Assembly: GCA_002497075.1 (NCBI GenBank) | Contig: DAML01000030.1 | Coordinates: forward strand, 1 to 64,000 | Direction of reading: 5' to 3' | Origin: Methanomassiliicoccaceae archaeon UBA472 | GTDB taxonomy: Archaea; Thermoplasmatota; Thermoplasmata; Methanomassiliicoccales; UBA472 | Length of the DNA: 64,000 bases | Shown here: piece after piece, positions 49,751 to 58,269 of the stretch | How the letters are laid out: the number at the start of each line of letters is the position of its first letter | Position numbering within the stretch: the stretch's first letter is position 1 | Program-made: the position numbers and the translations under genes | Notes under the pieces: generated by a model | Seen by the model: the letters and a program-made list of their open reading frames with translations, nothing else | What the model was told of the DNA's origin: nothing | The model's database searches: none

Positions 49751-51016
49751 ATGCTCCTCGAGTTCACCGTGGAGAACTTCCGATCTTTCCGGGACCCGAC
49801 CACCTTCAGTATGATGGCCTCATCCGATAAGAGCCTGCCATGCAATCTGTCCAGCGATCCCTCCCTCAGGGACGACAGGGTCTTGAACAGCGCGGTCATC
49901 TACGGGGCCAACGCCTCCGGGAAGACGAATTTGGTCCTGGCGATCACCATCCTCCGCAACTTCGTCATCCAATCGCACAATCATCAAAAGGGTACCGGTC
50001 TCAATCACCAGCCGTTCGCTTTCGATGATTCATGCGCCAAGGAACCGACCCGATTCTCCATTTCATTCGTACACAAGCAGGTCATGTACGAGTATTCGAT
50101 GAGCCACGATCACCACAAGATCGTGGAAGAGGAGCTCAGCCATTACCCCAACGGAAAAGTAGCCACGATCTTCTCACGCCACGGGAACGAATTCAAGTTC
50201 AACCGCGATCGGACCGAGCAGGAGGTCATCTCCCGACGGACCTTGGAGAACCAACTTTATCTGTCAACTTCAGTCCAGTTCAATTACGCTGCGACGACTC
50301 CGGCCTTCGAGTGGTTCCAGAAGCACCTAGTGACCATCGATAACACCGACTCCCCCGGGTTGACCGAAGGCGCGATCGAGTTCATGAGCCACAACAAGAA
50401 GACCAAGGCTTTGATGGTCAAGGCGTTGCAGATAGCGGACCTGGGCATAACGGGGATCGATGGAAAGGTTCGCAAAGTGCCGATCGCAAGTCTTTACGGG
50501 ACTATGCCACCGCAGATACTGGGCGTCATGACCGTCCTGGGGAACGAGGCCAAGCAGACCGACCTGAGGTTCACTCATAAGGTGAGAGGGGACGGCGGGG
50601 CAGAGATCGAAAAGCAACTTCCTTACATCTTCGAATCAGAGGGCACCAGGAAGCTGTTCAACATACTCGGGCCGATGATCGACATATTGCAGAGAGGAGG
50701 GACGCTGGTCGTGGACGAGCTCGACACCAAGCTTCACCACGATATCAGCGAATGGCTGGTCTCCTTGTTCCACGATCCATCGCAGAACAAGAAGAAGGCG
50801 CAGCTGATCTTCAATACCCATGACCAGCTCTTCCTGGACCTCGACAGCCTCCGGCGGGATCAGATATGGTTCGTCGAACGGTCCTCCGAGAACGGCATCT
50901 CCAGTCTCGCCTCCCTGGTGGAGTTCAGGGAGAGGAAGGACCGCGATGTGATGAAGGCCTATCAGGCCGGTCGGTACGGGGGCATACCTGCCATCATCCC
51001 GGCCAAGGTGGTCTAG
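49751..51016 (+). CDS. rloA: RloA-type AAA/ABC ATPase
   Basis: The 421-residue protein has an ABC-like head. The N-terminal LLEFTVENFRSFRD strand is typical of overcoming-lysogenization-type and AbiL-type ATPases. Walker A is GANASGKTNL near residue 54. The signature-like ESEGTRKLFNI is near 296, and Walker B with acidic residue is TLVVDELDTKLH near 318. HIS-loop-like FNTHDQLFL follows near 356. With RloB downstream it forms an RloAB pair, a class linked to phage or stress defence. The stop TAG overlaps a GTG that opens the RloB frame. Confidence 0.8.
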   Translation: MLLEFTVENFRSFRDPTTFSMMASSDKSLPCNLSSDPSLRDDRVLNSAVIYGANASGKTNLVLAITILRNFVIQSHNHQKGTGLNHQPFAFDDSCAKEPTRFSISFVHKQVMYEYSMSHDHHKIVEEELSHYPNGKVATIFSRHGNEFKFNRDRTEQEVISRRTLENQLYLSTSVQFNYAATTPAFEWFQKHLVTIDNTDSPGLTEGAIEFMSHNKKTKALMVKALQIADLGITGIDGKVRKVPIASLYGTMPPQILGVMTVLGNEAKQTDLRFTHKVRGDGGAEIEKQLPYIFESEGTRKLFNILGPMIDILQRGGTLVVDELDTKLHHDISEWLVSLFHDPSQNKKKAQLIFNTHDQLFLDLDSLRRDQIWFVERSSENGISSLASLVEFRERKDRDVMKAYQAGRYGGIPAIIPAKVV

Positions 51017-51619
51017 TGGGTTATCCGTCGAAAAGGCGGATGGCGGAACGGGAACCATCGAACACCGTTCTGGTAGTGGCCGAAGGGATGACGTATCTAC
51101 TTCTCGGGGCTCAGGACCCGGAAGAGCGCTGTCAGGATAGTCGTGCCCAGATCGCATCCGACCGATGCGCTGGGGCTGGTCAAGCTCTGCGTTGGGCAAA
51201 TGGGCGCGAGAGGGATCGACATAGGCCAGGGGGATATGGCGATCTGTGTGTTCGACATCGAGGGGAACGATGCATCGAACCTCTCGCGGGCGATTAAGCT
51301 TGCTCGCCAATCCGGTGTCCTTCTGGCCATGACCGACCCCTGCTTCGAGCGGTGGTTCCTGGTGCATTTCCAGGATGTGATGGCCTCGGTCCCTTGTGCG
51401 GAGGTGCATCAAAGCTTGAAAGATCACATAGATAACTATCATAAGACCGGGGTCTACCACGACACGCTCGATCCCTTGAGGCGATGTGCGATGACAAGGG
51501 CCCAGGGAACTCGGAGCGAGGACAATAAAAGCTCCATACCGTCCAACCCTGGTACCACCATGAACTTGGTATTATCGGAGATCGAACAATTGGTCCAACA
51601 CAATTCCAGCTCACCATAG
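51016..51619 (+). pseudogene. rloB: RloB-family gene interrupted by a frameshift
   Basis: The N-terminal piece starts at GTG 51016, overlapping the RloA stop, and reads SKRRMAEREPSNTVLVVAEG, as in RloB (VcEGexTE). After about 51090 the same frame becomes poor. The next frame gives IYFSGLRTRKSAVRIVVPRS, then AICVFDIEGNDAS and TDPCFERWFLVHF, which are the remaining RloB motifs, and it runs to 51619. One frameshift near 51092 thus breaks an otherwise complete gene of about 200 codons. A sequencing error, recent inactivation and programmed shifting are all possible. No start lies directly before the second part. Confidence 0.75.
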
Positions 51620-51657
51620 CTGGGGCATACCAGAGAGCGTTTCTGACGAACACATCG

Positions 51658-51665
51658 TTTAAATA
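51658..51665 (+). promoter_or_regulatory. TATA box of the L15e gene
   Basis: TTTAAATA lies about 113 bases before the L15e start. Transcription about 25 bases downstream would produce a leader of roughly 85 bases, which holds the three hairpins described below. Confidence 0.55.
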
Positions 51666-51691
51666 AGGCTACATTATCAGTGGGCATCGTA

Positions 51692-51757
51692 GCGAGACTA
51701 GTCTCGCCGGATATGTACCCCGCAAGGGGCGAATCCCGAAGCGCCGCCAACGGCGGC
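51692..51757 (+). ncRNA. Structured leader upstream of L15e (three hairpins)
   Basis: Three stable hairpins follow each other. The 16-base palindrome GCGAGACTAGTCTCGC is at 51692-51707. CCCC-GCAA-GGGG with a GNRA tetraloop lies at 51718-51729, inside a possible outer stem GGAT/ATCCC. GCCGCC-AAC-GGCGGC is at 51743-51757. They fill the leader almost completely between the expected transcription start and a GGTGAT ribosome-binding site at 51761-51766. Ribosomal-protein leaders often regulate their own genes, so this may be an autoregulatory or other RNA element. It is not a family I can name. Confidence 0.55.
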
Positions 51758-51770
51758 ACTGGTGATACAA

Positions 51771-52409
51771 ATGGTAGAAAAGAAAGTCGACGACAACGAG
51801 GAAGGGCCCAGGCCAGTGAACGGAAAGAGCATGTACTCTTACATCTCCGACGCCTGGGACCGGCCTGATGCTTCTTACGTAAAAGATCTCATGTGGGAGA
51901 GGCTCATCATCTGGAGGCGGGAGCCCAATTTCATCCGCCTCGAGAGACCCACCCGTCTAGACCGCGCCCGCGCTCTGGGCTACAAGGCCAAGCAGGGCAT
52001 CATCATCGTCCGCGGCCACGTCCGCAGGGGCGGCCTGCAGAAGCGCATGGGGTACAAGGGACGCCGCGCCAAGCGCGAGGGTATGAAGAAGATCACCATG
52101 GGCAAGAGCCTGAAGCGGATCGCCGAGGAAAGGGCCGCCAAGCGCTACCCCAACCTCGAGGTGCTCAACTCCTACTGGGTCGGCGAGGACGGTAAGAAGG
52201 TCTGGTTCGAGATCATCCTGGTGGACAAGCACCACCCCTCGATCAAGGCGGACAAGAACCTGAACTGGCTGTGCGACAACGCCAACAAGAACCGCGTGTT
52301 CCGCGGCAAGACCTCCGCCGGACGCAAGGGTCGCGGCCTGCGCTGGAAGGGCAAGGGTGCGGAGAAGGCGCGCCCGTCCGTCAAGGCTCACGACAGGCAG
52401 ATAAAGTAG
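51771..52409 (+). CDS. rpl15e: Ribosomal protein L15e
   Basis: The 212-residue protein is an L15e of slightly extended N-terminus. It has the family blocks MYSYISDAWDRP near residue 22, RLDRARALGYKAKQG near 63, RRGGLQKRMGYKGRRAKREG near 85, and the C-terminal GLRWKGKGAEKARPS. I prefer ATG 51771, behind GGTGAT, over an upstream GTG at 51762 that would add three residues. It is a large-subunit protein and is preceded by the structured leader. Confidence 0.95.
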   Translation: MVEKKVDDNEEGPRPVNGKSMYSYISDAWDRPDASYVKDLMWERLIIWRREPNFIRLERPTRLDRARALGYKAKQGIIIVRGHVRRGGLQKRMGYKGRRAKREGMKKITMGKSLKRIAEERAAKRYPNLEVLNSYWVGEDGKKVWFEIILVDKHHPSIKADKNLNWLCDNANKNRVFRGKTSAGRKGRGLRWKGKGAEKARPSVKAHDRQIK

Positions 52410-52418
52410 GCGAAACGC

Positions 52419-53270
52419 CTACCCCTTAATCTCTTTCAAACGCCTTTCCACTTCTTCATTTCCCATCCCGATCAAAGGGTGGTATAATGGAACATCGGCG
52501 TTCAACGTCTTGTTCTCTTGAAGCTCGTCCAGAGACCAGCCGACCACCAAGCCGAAGGCCTTGTTGACGTGAACCGCCTTGCCGGCCGGACCATTGACCT
52601 TTCGAGGTTCGGGGTCCCACCGTTCCAAGATACGCATGGCGTTCCCGTCCTCCACTACGAACAAAGCGCGGCAGCCCCTCTTCATCATCATCCAGGCGGC
52701 CAGGGCGTCCCTCTCGTTCCGGATCAGCGCCACGACCTTCCCCTGGCTGCCCATTGGAAGCCCTCCCGGACCGTCCAGGTACTCACTGAACACATACGCC
52801 CGCTTGTCCCTTACCTCGACGTATACGGTCAGGTCGGGATGATGCAGGTCCACCCGCACGCCGCGATGCCTATGAGCCTCGTATATCTCCTCGCCGGCCT
52901 GCGCGGCCAGCTGCATGCTGGTGTACTGGTGCACGCCGTTCCGGCGAGCTTCCACTCTGAACGTGGAATCGTCCTTCATCAACGGAGTGGCGACCTCAAG
53001 CGCCAGGCGCCGGATGTCCTTCACGTCCGAGGTGCATTCCTGGACGTGGCTCAGGGAGGATATCCCGAAGACGCGTCTGAGCACCGGGGCGGCCTCTTCC
53101 GGCCGATCGGTGGTCACGAAAAGGCGCCCGTACTGGCTTTCCACGAACGCTTCCAGCCTCTCCCGGGCCAGGGCGGCCATCATGTTGTAGGTGAGCACCT
53201 TCTCGAAGTAACGGCGCACGCCAGGGCTCTTCAAACCCATCTCCGCGTACCTGACCAGCAGCAGGCCCAT
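52419..53270 (-). CDS. THUMP-domain protein resembling a ThiI without the PP-loop
   Basis: The 283-residue protein starts at ATG 53270 (MGLLLVRYAEMGLKSPGVRR), the ThiI-like N-terminal signature. A THUMP domain spans about residues 50-160 (STFRVEARRNG, ADLTVYVEVRDKRAYVF). In ThiI the SGGxDS PP-loop would follow; here the segment reads GKVVALIRNERDALAAWMM, so sulfur-transfer ATP hydrolysis is unlikely. It is probably a tRNA-binding protein or a degenerated ThiI derivative. It converges on L15e with 10 bases between stops. Confidence 0.7.
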   Translation of the reverse strand: MGLLLVRYAEMGLKSPGVRRYFEKVLTYNMMAALARERLEAFVESQYGRLFVTTDRPEEAAPVLRRVFGISSLSHVQECTSDVKDIRRLALEVATPLMKDDSTFRVEARRNGVHQYTSMQLAAQAGEEIYEAHRHRGVRVDLHHPDLTVYVEVRDKRAYVFSEYLDGPGGLPMGSQGKVVALIRNERDALAAWMMMKRGCRALFVVEDGNAMRILERWDPEPRKVNGPAGKAVHVNKAFGLVVGWSLDELQENKTLNADVPLYHPLIGMGNEEVERRLKEIKG

Positions 53271-53345
53271 GTCCCTTTCATGTAGCCCGGGGTTATAAAC
53301 CATTCTCCCGCTAGCATTATGTCCTAGTCAGGCCATCGCCACGCG

Positions 53346-54191
53346 ATGGAAACGCTGGTGCTGCTGCTGATCGCCCTCCTTTGCATGAGCGCCGGCGCCA
53401 TCGGGGCGCTGATGGGCATCGGCGGGGGATTGATCATAATCCCGTTGCTGACATTGGGCTTCGGACTGCCTATGCAGGAGGCCATCGGAGCCAGCCTCAT
53501 CGGCGTCATCGCCACGTCCACCGGCGCTGCCTCCAAGTACGTGAAGCAAGGCCTTACCAATGTACGTCTGGCGTTGTTCCTGGAGATGTCCACAACCGTC
53601 GGTTCGATCATCGGCGCTCTCATCGCCGTGTACACCAACCAGACAGTGCTGTTCCTGATGTTCTCCATGCTGCTGGTGTACGCCGGGTACACCATGCTGC
53701 GCCGCACCGAGGTGCTCTTCTCCCCGGAGGAGGCCGAGGCGGCGGGACAGATGGTCGACCTGTCCTGCCAGTACGTTGACCCCAGGAGCAGCTGCGAGGT
53801 CAGTTACGGCGTGAAGGGGCTGAAGAAAGGGCTGGCCTACAGCAGCGTGGCCGGAATGCTTTCCGGACTTTTGGGGGTCGGCGGCGGTCTCGTCAAGGTG
53901 CCGGTGATGAACGTGTGCATGTGCGTTCCGCTGAAGGCGGCCGCGGCCACCAGCAACTTCATGATCGGGGTGACCGCTCTCACGGGAGCTATAATATTCT
54001 ACGGCCACGGGCTGCTGAACGCCTACCTCTGCGGGGCGGTGGCGTTAGGGACCTTCGCCGGAGCGTACGTGGGAACGATGCTCATGGCCAGGTACTCGGC
54101 GAGCGACCTGCGCAAGTGGTTCTCCGTACTGCTGTTCATCGTGGCCGTGACCATGGTCTTGAAGGCCTTCGGCCTGTGGGGTGGTGCCTGA
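53346..54191 (+). CDS. TSUP/TauE-type membrane permease
   Basis: The 281-residue protein has about eight hydrophobic segments and the two GxGGGxxxxP-type repeats of the sulfite exporter TauE/SafE family (LMGIGGGLIIIPLLT near residue 20, LGVGGGLVKVPVM near 178). TSUP carriers move sulfite, sulfoacetate or other organic anions; the substrate is not evident. The DUF1634 gene starts in its stop (TGATG), so the two are coupled. It follows the THUMP gene in the opposite direction. Confidence 0.85.
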   Translation: METLVLLLIALLCMSAGAIGALMGIGGGLIIIPLLTLGFGLPMQEAIGASLIGVIATSTGAASKYVKQGLTNVRLALFLEMSTTVGSIIGALIAVYTNQTVLFLMFSMLLVYAGYTMLRRTEVLFSPEEAEAAGQMVDLSCQYVDPRSSCEVSYGVKGLKKGLAYSSVAGMLSGLLGVGGGLVKVPVMNVCMCVPLKAAAATSNFMIGVTALTGAIIFYGHGLLNAYLCGAVALGTFAGAYVGTMLMARYSASDLRKWFSVLLFIVAVTMVLKAFGLWGGA

Positions 54192-54529
54192 TGCCCCCGC
54201 AAAAGATGTTGTGCTCCGTGGTGCACCCCATCCTGCGCTGGGGCATGGTCCTGAGCCTGGTGTTTATGTTCTTCGGCCTGGCATTGGGGATATTCACCGG
54301 AGCGGAGGAAGCCTCGGTGCTACCGCTGGATAAGATACCATCACGGCTGCTGGACCTGGACCCGGCGGCGTTCCTCACCCTGGGCATCGTGCTCCTCATC
54401 GCCACCCCGCTGACCAGGGTGTTCGGGGCGCTGTGCGTTTTCATCAGGGAGCGCGATCGCAAGTTCATCCTGGTGTCCCTGGCGGTGCTGCTGTCGGTGG
54501 CGCTCGCCGTCATCCTGGGGGCGGCCTGA
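54191..54529 (+). CDS. DUF1634 membrane protein, partner of the TSUP permease
   Basis: The 112-residue protein has three hydrophobic segments (residues 13-36, 62-84, 93-110) and the DUF1634 layout. The ATG at 54191 shares one base with the TSUP stop. DUF1634 proteins are regularly encoded next to TSUP permeases and probably form part of the same transporter. The arginine-rich loop FIRERDRK separates helices two and three. Confidence 0.8.
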   Translation: MPPQKMLCSVVHPILRWGMVLSLVFMFFGLALGIFTGAEEASVLPLDKIPSRLLDLDPAAFLTLGIVLLIATPLTRVFGALCVFIRERDRKFILVSLAVLLSVALAVILGAA

Positions 54530-54564
54530 GCATCGTCATCTGTGGAACCGCATAGTATATCCAC

Positions 54565-55920
54565 ATGGGCCTACAATCCCCTGTGGACATGGCCAAGGAC
54601 GGGCTCAAGGACGAACACTGGTACTATTCGTTCCTTCCCTACAACATATCGGGAGGAAGCACCAACGCCCTGATCCCCCTCTTCATAACCGAGGGGCTGA
54701 AGGGCACGGTGGCCCAGGTGGGCATAGTCAGCGCAGCCACTTCCCTGGCCTCGGTGCCGGCCGGCATCATGTGGGGCAATCTATCGGACACCTCCAAGCG
54801 CCGCGTGCCGTTCGTTCTGGCAGGCTTTCTCGGCGTGGCCTTCTCCCTGATCTTGATGGGATTGTCGCAGAGCATCTCCGAGTACTACATCGCCAACTTC
54901 ATCTTCGGCTTCCTGGGGGCGGCCATCGCCCCGGTGGGCACGGTCATGGTGCTGGAATGCTTCCGCAAGGACGAGTGGCCGAAGAGGCTGGGAGATTTCA
55001 GCAAGGTCGGTGGCATAGGGTGGGTGATCGGACTATTACTTGGCACGCTCTGGCTCATGGCCTTCCCGTCCGATGCGGACGCCAACCCCATGCGGGCTCT
55101 GTTCATTCTGGCCGGCGCTTTAGGTTTCCTGTCGGTGTTCCTGGGCTGGCGCTACATGAAGGAGCCGGTGGAGAAGCTCAGCCGCCATCAGCTTCCTCCG
55201 ATGGAGCTGCTGAGGTCGCCGTCGTACCTGATGGAGAAGCTGCGTTTCATGCCGCAGCGCCTGCTCTACGTCGTGGAGATGTCGCAGAAGAACCTGTATC
55301 TGAGGAACTTCCCGACGAACCTCCGGAGATACTACGCGGTGGTGTTCCTGGCCTTCACCGGCTTCCTGTGCTTTTACGTGGCGTTGCCGACCTATCTCGC
55401 CCGAACCGTCGGGATGAGCAGCGCCGAGGTGTTCGCGGTGTATCTGGCCAGTTCCTTCGTGTCCGCACTGCTCTATTCCAGGGCCGGTGGGCTGGTGGAG
55501 AGGTTCGGCGGAAGAAAGGTCCAGACCTTTGCCTTCGGATTGCGCGTGCTCATATTCCCCTCCTTCTTCCTGGTCACGTTATTACCGTTGGACCTCGGGG
55601 GCATATTCGTCCTGATGTGCATACTGAGCGGCCTGGCCGGCATGTGCTGGGCCCTGCTGGCCGTGGCCGGGGACGCCCTGGTGGCCAAGATGTCCTACCG
55701 GTCCTTCCGCAGCCAGTCCATGGGCATGTACTCCTCCGTCCGTGGTGTTTCCACCATCATCGGCTCGCTATTCGGCGGGCTGGTGGCCCAGTACTTCGGT
55801 TACGTGGCGCTGTTCCTGCTGTCGTCGCTGTTCATAATCTGCGCCCTGGTCCTGCTGTTCTCCACCAACGTGGAAGGGGTGGCGGACGATCTCGGCACCG
55901 ACGTGTGCCTAGAGCAGTGA
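54565..55920 (+). CDS. Major facilitator superfamily transporter
   Basis: The 451-residue protein has twelve predicted membrane segments. The MFS loop 2-3 motif is visible as WGNLSDTSKRRVPFV near residue 74, and similar RAGGLVERFGGRKVQ between helices 8 and 9 near 310. The central cytoplasmic loop carries basic residues. The substrate is unknown; the family exports drugs or imports nutrients. Its 3' end overlaps the convergent flavodoxin gene by 12 bases. Confidence 0.88.
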   Translation: MGLQSPVDMAKDGLKDEHWYYSFLPYNISGGSTNALIPLFITEGLKGTVAQVGIVSAATSLASVPAGIMWGNLSDTSKRRVPFVLAGFLGVAFSLILMGLSQSISEYYIANFIFGFLGAAIAPVGTVMVLECFRKDEWPKRLGDFSKVGGIGWVIGLLLGTLWLMAFPSDADANPMRALFILAGALGFLSVFLGWRYMKEPVEKLSRHQLPPMELLRSPSYLMEKLRFMPQRLLYVVEMSQKNLYLRNFPTNLRRYYAVVFLAFTGFLCFYVALPTYLARTVGMSSAEVFAVYLASSFVSALLYSRAGGLVERFGGRKVQTFAFGLRVLIFPSFFLVTLLPLDLGGIFVLMCILSGLAGMCWALLAVAGDALVAKMSYRSFRSQSMGMYSSVRGVSTIIGSLFGGLVAQYFGYVALFLLSSLFIICALVLLFSTNVEGVADDLGTDVCLEQ

Positions 55921-56346
55921 GGCGATGGTGCGCCCGAGCTGCCTGGCCTTTTCGTCCTCGCCCTGGCGCAACTCGCTTCCCTCTACGACGAAGTGCTGCG
56001 GCGCCATCAAAGGCCGCATCCCAGCCTTGACCAGCATGCGATGCGTCTTATCGGCGGCGCCCGAGTGCATGTTCTCGTAACGAGTGTCGAAGGCAACAAA
56101 ATCGTGGTCGCTGCCGGCGTCCTTCGCGGCATTGCGAAGCAAGGTGTTGAAACGGAACGGGGCTCGCCCCCAGTGGGTCGGCGAACCTATCACCCATAGC
56201 GGAACGCCGACAAAATCCTCCTCTCCGGAGACGGACTGCCGACGGCACGATACCTCGTGGCCGGACGCGCTCAGTTCATCAGCGATCAGCTGGGACATCC
56301 TCTCGGTGTTGCCGTATTTGGTATCGTAAATGACCAGTATGTGCAT
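55909..56346 (-). CDS. Flavodoxin-like protein
   Basis: The 145-residue protein has the flavodoxin fold. The phosphate-binding loop is YDTKYGNTERM near residue 8, and the flavin-binding loop WVIGSPTHWGRAP near 52 and FDTRYENMHSG near 86 follow. It may carry electrons in place of ferredoxin or act as an FMN-dependent oxidoreductase. There is no separate domain. It converges on the MFS gene and stands alone on the minus strand. Confidence 0.85.
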   Translation of the reverse strand: MHILVIYDTKYGNTERMSQLIADELSASGHEVSCRRQSVSGEEDFVGVPLWVIGSPTHWGRAPFRFNTLLRNAAKDAGSDHDFVAFDTRYENMHSGAADKTHRMLVKAGMRPLMAPQHFVVEGSELRQGEDEKARQLGRTIASLL

Positions 56347-56527
56347 CCTATCTTCCCCAATATGCGCACTCGTTCATACATTACTTGCTGTCCCTGGCGC
56401 TGAACGTTGGTGCCCCTACCAAAATTTCAAATAAGTCCATCCTAGTCATCAACTAGCCAACGGGTCCGATCGTCACGGGGACAGACAGGTCCGTTCTGGT
56501 CGGGGAAGGGGATGGACCACGGGGAGA

Positions 56528-57547
56528 ATGAGCCTTGGCACCAAGATACGGCTGGGCATTTCCATAGCCCTCATCGTACTGGTAGTGCTGGCCTCCAACC
56601 CGGAGGAGGTCTGGATCGCCCTCAACGGCATCAGATATGAGCTGATAATCCTGGTCGTGGTGCTGTACCTGGTGAACCTGGTGTTCAAGGCCTACCGCTG
56701 GGGAGTGCTGATGAGGCACGCCGGGTACGAGATATCATTCCGCACCATATTCGCCGCCTTCTCGTTATCCCAGGCCATAAACAACCTCATACCCGGACGG
56801 GTGGTCGGCGAAACGTCCCGCATCATCGAGTTGAACACCCGCAAAGGGGTGGCCGTCGGAAAGGGACTGGCCTCCGTGGTGACCGAGAGGATAATGGACT
56901 TCGCCTTCCTGACCATACTAACCGTCACTAGCCTGTTCCTGCTGCTGGCGCACATCGTCGAGGAGTTCCGCGGGTACCTCATGTTCCTGGTGGTCCTGAT
57001 GGTCCTGGCCAATCTCCTGTTCATCTACATACTGGCACGTCCCAAGCTATTGTTGAGGATGGGTGGCTGGAGTGCCCGGATGGCATCCAAGGTCTTCAAG
57101 GGGGACAAGGGCGAAAAGCTGTCCGGCAAGCTGATGGACACCGTGGTCTCCTTCAACGAGGCATTGAGCTACAAGGGCAACTGGAAGAGATTGGCCTGGC
57201 CGGCGGTGCTCACGGCGGTCATATGGGCCAACGAGATCGTTCGGCTTTACCTGATCATAGAGGCCCTGGGCGTGGACGTTTCCATGGTGGCGGTCATCGC
57301 CTCCGCCAGCCTGGCGTCCCTTAGCCAAGTGGTGCTCACCGCCGGAAGCGGAAACGTTCTGATGTCCTCGGCGGTGTTCACCGCCAGCGGGCTCGATCCG
57401 CACGTGGCGGCGACCGCAGGGCTTTTAAGTGCGATAACCTCTATCTGGCTGTCCGTGCCGGTCAGCATGCTAGCCATGTACATTGACCAGCGCGTCAGGC
57501 CCTCCTCCAGCAAGGGGACTGACAAGAACAAGAGGGGATTCAACTGA
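56528..57547 (+). CDS. Flippase-like integral membrane protein (UPF0104/LPG synthase TM family)
   Basis: The 339-residue protein has about eight hydrophobic segments and the UPF0104 conserved block (PGRVVGETSRIIELNTRKGV near residue 90 and SEVTERIMD-type VTERIMDFAF near 120). These proteins are related to the membrane part of lysylphosphatidylglycerol synthase and are tied to lipid or polyprenol-sugar export. A GGGGAG sequence precedes the ATG 56528. A glycosyltransferase and a membrane glycosyltransferase follow directly, so the three probably serve one glycolipid or glycoprotein pathway. Confidence 0.82.
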   Translation: MSLGTKIRLGISIALIVLVVLASNPEEVWIALNGIRYELIILVVVLYLVNLVFKAYRWGVLMRHAGYEISFRTIFAAFSLSQAINNLIPGRVVGETSRIIELNTRKGVAVGKGLASVVTERIMDFAFLTILTVTSLFLLLAHIVEEFRGYLMFLVVLMVLANLLFIYILARPKLLLRMGGWSARMASKVFKGDKGEKLSGKLMDTVVSFNEALSYKGNWKRLAWPAVLTAVIWANEIVRLYLIIEALGVDVSMVAVIASASLASLSQVVLTAGSGNVLMSSAVFTASGLDPHVAATAGLLSAITSIWLSVPVSMLAMYIDQRVRPSSSKGTDKNKRGFN

Positions 57548-58266
57548 AGTGCACCACCGTCTTGATGCTCAAGAACGAGGAAGGGAACGTGGGACCGCTC
57601 ACCGAGGACATCCTGGCGGTCTACGCTGACAGGAACATAGACGGGGAGGTCCTCCTCATCGACGATGGCAGCAGCGACCGCTCCGGCGAGATATGCGACC
57701 AATTGGCCAAGGACCATTCGAACGTGAGGGCGGTCCATCACGAGAAGAACCTAGGTCGTTCATACGCCATCCGCACCGGGTTCCAACAGGCCAAGGGCGA
57801 CGTGGTCATAATCATGGACGCCGACCGTCAATACGAACCAAAGCAGATACCTCTATTCCTTTCCAAGATGGACGAGGGTTTCGACGTGGTCACCGGCTGG
57901 AGGCGGGAGCGCACAGATACGTTCATCCGTCGCTTCATCTCCAAAACCTACAACCGTTTCATCATCCGCAGCAAGTTCAAATTGCAGATAAAGGACCAGA
58001 ACAGCGGGTTCAAGGCGTTCCGTAGGGAGAAGGCGGTGGCCATGGGCTTCGATCCCGAGGGCTACCAGGGGCTGCACCGTTTCATACTTCCGTTGGCCGC
58101 GCTCAAGGGCATGAAGATCGCCGAGGTGCCGATCGTCCATTACGATCGTCCTTCAGGCAAATCCTACATCAAGTTCTATACCGTCCCCTTCATCACCCTG
58201 CGCGACTTCTCCAAGTTCAAGAAGGACCACAAGGAGGAGATCGCCGCCCTCCGTCAGAAGGGTTAG
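57544..58266 (+). CDS. Family 2 glycosyltransferase (dolichol-phosphate-sugar synthase type)
   Basis: The protein (about 240 residues) has the GT2 fold: LMLKNEEGNVG near residue 8, VLLIDDGSSDRSGEI near 34, GDVVIIMDADRQYEP (the DxD) near 80 and a KDQNSGFKAFRR motif near 150. The first beta strand (KCTTVLM) lies before the first ATG at 57565. The true start is therefore probably CTG 57544, which overlaps the upstream stop (CTGA), or an internal codon. The enzyme likely transfers a sugar to polyprenyl phosphate, in keeping with its membrane neighbours. Confidence 0.85.
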   Translation: MKCTTVLMLKNEEGNVGPLTEDILAVYADRNIDGEVLLIDDGSSDRSGEICDQLAKDHSNVRAVHHEKNLGRSYAIRTGFQQAKGDVVIIMDADRQYEPKQIPLFLSKMDEGFDVVTGWRRERTDTFIRRFISKTYNRFIIRSKFKLQIKDQNSGFKAFRREKAVAMGFDPEGYQGLHRFILPLAALKGMKIAEVPIVHYDRPSGKSYIKFYTVPFITLRDFSKFKKDHKEEIAALRQKG

Positions 58267-58269
58267 TGC

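Noticed and set aside
54771..56030. 419-codon plus-strand frame over the MFS gene
   Set aside because: It is a frame-shifted shadow of the transporter, rich in Arg, Gly and Pro, with no family match.
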